Source of the DNA: Zygnema cylindricum
Lineage: Eukaryota > Streptophyta > Zygnematophyceae > Zygnematales > Zygnemataceae
Direction: 5' to 3'
DNA: 64,000 nucleotides
NCBI GenBank assembly: GCA_037447655.1
Contig: JBBHKE010000974.1
Coordinates: forward strand, 1 to 64,000
A model generated the notes under the pieces. That model was not told the origin of the DNA. It did no database searches and worked only from the letters and a program-made list of their open reading frames with translations. Within the stretch, counting starts at the first letter, position 1; every line of letters begins with the position of its first letter. Both the position numbers and the translations under genes were made by a program. This document shows, in pieces, positions 61,774 to 64,000 of this stretch.

Positions 61774-64000
61774 TTAAATGCGTAAGTCGTCCAAAGCCTT
61801 CAGAGCCAAGTCTACCGCCTGTTTCCAAGAAGTTGCCAGTTGTGCTCTCATATTCTCATCTTTACAAGCTGGGCGTGGGGCAAACATAGCTTTTCTAAAC
61901 TGAGTAATTTTCCCATAACTGTTGTCTAAATAAATGTACGGCAATCCAAGAAGGGTGGACATAATCGTCGCATGTAAACGATCCGAAACAATCACTCTCC
62001 CACCATCACAAAGGCACTCCTTTCCTGACTCGTATCCATTTTTGCACTTAGTCAAGGATTTTTTAAGTGACCTCTTTTTTCTCAATCCACAAGGCCAATC
62101 GTCTACCTTGTAAGTCACGTTCCTACGCTCGAGCTCTTCAAGTGAACTCTCGAAGTCCCCAAGGCCCTTCCGAATCTCTTTATCTCTTCGTTTCAAAAAG
62201 AAGATATCTACTCGAGGATTGCAACCAGTAGAGTCCTGAGGCCCAATCATAAAGGCTCCATCCGTACAAAGTTTTGAAGGTGTTTTTCCAAAGTTTGTCT
62301 TAAAGTAATCCAAAGACGGAAAGTCTCTCGCTAATAGAAGAAGCTGTGGATGTTGAGCCAAGATAGTCGCATCTATAATGGCATCTTGCTTATACATATA
62401 TTTTACTGTTTGCGGCATAACGACAACAGGCAATTCACGAAATATTTCTGTGAGTTTGAGCTTGTGCCATTGAATTCTTCTATACAGGTCCCCAAAATTG
62501 CCTCCACCATGGATTGCAATGACACTGTTATTTGGTCGCAGACTTATTTCCTTCCAAATGGCATCGTAGTCACAATCCCTCAGTGAGCAATAGACTGGAC
62601 TAGGATTTCCGATCTCTTCTATAAAAAGCTGCTCTCCATACTGCACAAGAAAAAAAAAAGAAGGATATACAAGTATAAGTTGGGCCACGGTAAATTGCTG
62701 ATGGGAAAAGGAGAAAATCCAATTGATATAGCACTAGCATGTCCTTTTGAAAACATTTTGAAAGTGAATGTTTTTACTGTATAGATATCTGAACATGTTT
62801 GAGTGAATGTAATTTGAGTCTCCTTTATTTCATGGTCCCTTTCCACCGATAAACAACCATGAGTATGACTGACAATTTTTTTTACAATTTTCCTTGGTTG
62901 CCAAAAAAAACCGTATTAGGGAAGGAGGAAAGCACTAACAAGAAAGGGAGAGGGAGAGGGAGAGAGCACAGACACAGGAGGGGAAAGGGATTGAGTGAGA
63001 GAACTGGTGCTATTCTTTGCATACCTCAATGAAACAGTCTCCAAAGCTTTGATACCATACCATGTCCACGAGCTGAATAAACTTTCCTTTCAAATGAGGA
63101 CCAATCACAGCTCGGTAATTATCTTGCAGTTCTCTGATGCATTGCTTTCGTTGGTCATCTTTATACTCAAAAGTTGACAATTCTGTGGGATGGGCTTGAA
63201 TTGCAGCCTGACATAAAACAGACAAAAATGATTACAACGACAAATATTTACATGATTCAAATTAGTTAAATTGGGATTTTGGTTATTTCATGAGTATTGT
63301 GGACTATCCCTGATGCTTGTGGATGGTAAAGTTACCGCCATTAGTTCAATTCAAAATGAAACTTATCCATATGATATAAATGTGGCAAACATTGTTGAAA
63401 ATATGCTGGAAAACCACACAACTCTGCAAATTTTGATTTCTACAAGAAGTGCAAAAACATATGTAAGGAGCTTAAATCCGCGAACTATAATTTTTGTGCT
63501 TCGCAAAAAGAAAAATATGTGTATATGTATATGTATATGTATGTGTATATGTATATGCATATGTGTATGTATATGCATATGTACATGTGTACATGTAGGC
63601 ATATGCATATGCATATGTATATGTACATGTATGTGTATAAAAATGTATGTGTATTTATATATACTTGAATAGGAGAGTTGATTGACCACTGTTGAGGAAA
63701 GTCAACTGCAAGTTTTCAGATTTAAGACATGTATGAAAAAAAAAATGGCCACCATGGAGCTTTCCACGGGAGCATAACTTTCTGATAAAAATAATGGGTA
63801 GCAAAGGACCGATTGAGAATTAGAATCAAATTAATGTCAGAATTATCCTCGAGATCGTAATGGTAACATTGCTTCATACATGAGAGTCAGAGAAAGAAAT
63901 AAAGGGAGAAAAACAAAGAAAGGGAGAGATTAAGCAAAAGAGCGGGAGAGATTTTTTACTTACCTGCAGCAATGCGAGAGCTGCAAGTGTGACGTGACGT
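61774..64000 (-). CDS. polysaccharide pyruvyl transferase family protein, 5' end outside the window
   Basis: The family moves pyruvate from phosphoenolpyruvate onto a sugar as a ketal. Three exons are visible: 64000-63964 (cut by the window), 63207-63025 and 62640-61774, giving at least 361 residues with consistent phase. The signature glycine motif IAIHGGGNFGDLY is followed by VVVMPQTVKYM, then SDRLHATIMSTLLGLPYIYLD with NSYGKITQFRKAMF: the two ends of the PF04230 fold. The first visible residues (VTLAALALLQ) are hydrophobic and may end an N-terminal signal anchor, as in Golgi glycan enzymes; the rest lies beyond the window. The family is mainly bacterial, with the fission-yeast Golgi protein Pvg1 as a known eukaryotic case. 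The substrate is unknown; a pyruvylated wall or matrix galactan is an inference. Confidence 0.88.
63516..63658. repeat. ATGTAT/ATATGC microsatellite
   Basis: An imperfect hexanucleotide-like repeat (TATGTATATG, ATATGCATATG, ACATGTGTACATG) lies in the first visible intron of the pyruvyl-transferase gene. The Cys-Ile and His-Ile open frames through it are low-complexity artefacts. Confidence 0.92.

Noticed and set aside
63271-63672. 133-codon frame with Cys-Ile repeats
   Set aside because: It is a translation of the ATGTAT-type microsatellite inside an intron.

Overview
The window is nuclear DNA from a green plant (streptophyte) lineage, with intron-rich genes and many small DNA transposons. 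The evidence is a plastid chaperonin with a transit-peptide-like leader, a plant-style plastid alpha-amylase, a DC1 zinc finger (typical of streptophytes), a VAP27-type MSP domain, a plant-type tRNA-His and GT-AG introns throughout. The transposon load and a polysaccharide pyruvyl-transferase gene would suit a charophyte alga or a bryophyte-grade plant better than an angiosperm, but the species cannot be fixed from sequence alone.

Layout. 1-5.2 kb: a 199-bp MITE and, on the minus strand, the mitochondrial import J-protein TIM14/PAM18. 5.2-10.6 kb: a foldback element with long inverted arms, into which four TTA/TAA-target MITEs and one hAT-like MITE have inserted. 12.0-24.9 kb, minus: a 19-exon gene for an alpha-amylase whose GH13 domain follows a coiled coil of about 450-500 residues. 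25.8-28.1 kb: two copies of one repeat, the second interrupted by two hAT-like MITEs whose empty sites survive in the first copy. 28.5-41.8 kb, plus: a 17-exon gene joining a VAP-type MSP domain, a long coiled coil and a C-terminal DC1 finger. 43.7-44.4 kb, minus: intronless octanoyltransferase LIP2. 45.3 kb: tRNA-His(GUG). 46.2-52.5 kb, plus: the ER glucosyltransferase ALG6. 54.7-60.0 kb, plus: plastid chaperonin Cpn60-beta. 61.8-64.0 kb, minus: a polysaccharide pyruvyl transferase, cut by the window end.

The genes are unrelated housekeeping and organelle functions (mitochondrial import, plastid starch breakdown and protein folding, lipoylation, N-glycan assembly, wall or matrix glycan modification), so there is no operon-like logic. 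The two most unusual loci are the MSP-coiled-coil-DC1 protein and the coiled-coil alpha-amylase. For both, every predicted exon joins in a consistent reading phase. Exon models were built by hand from splice consensus, phase and family similarity. They have not been checked against transcripts.
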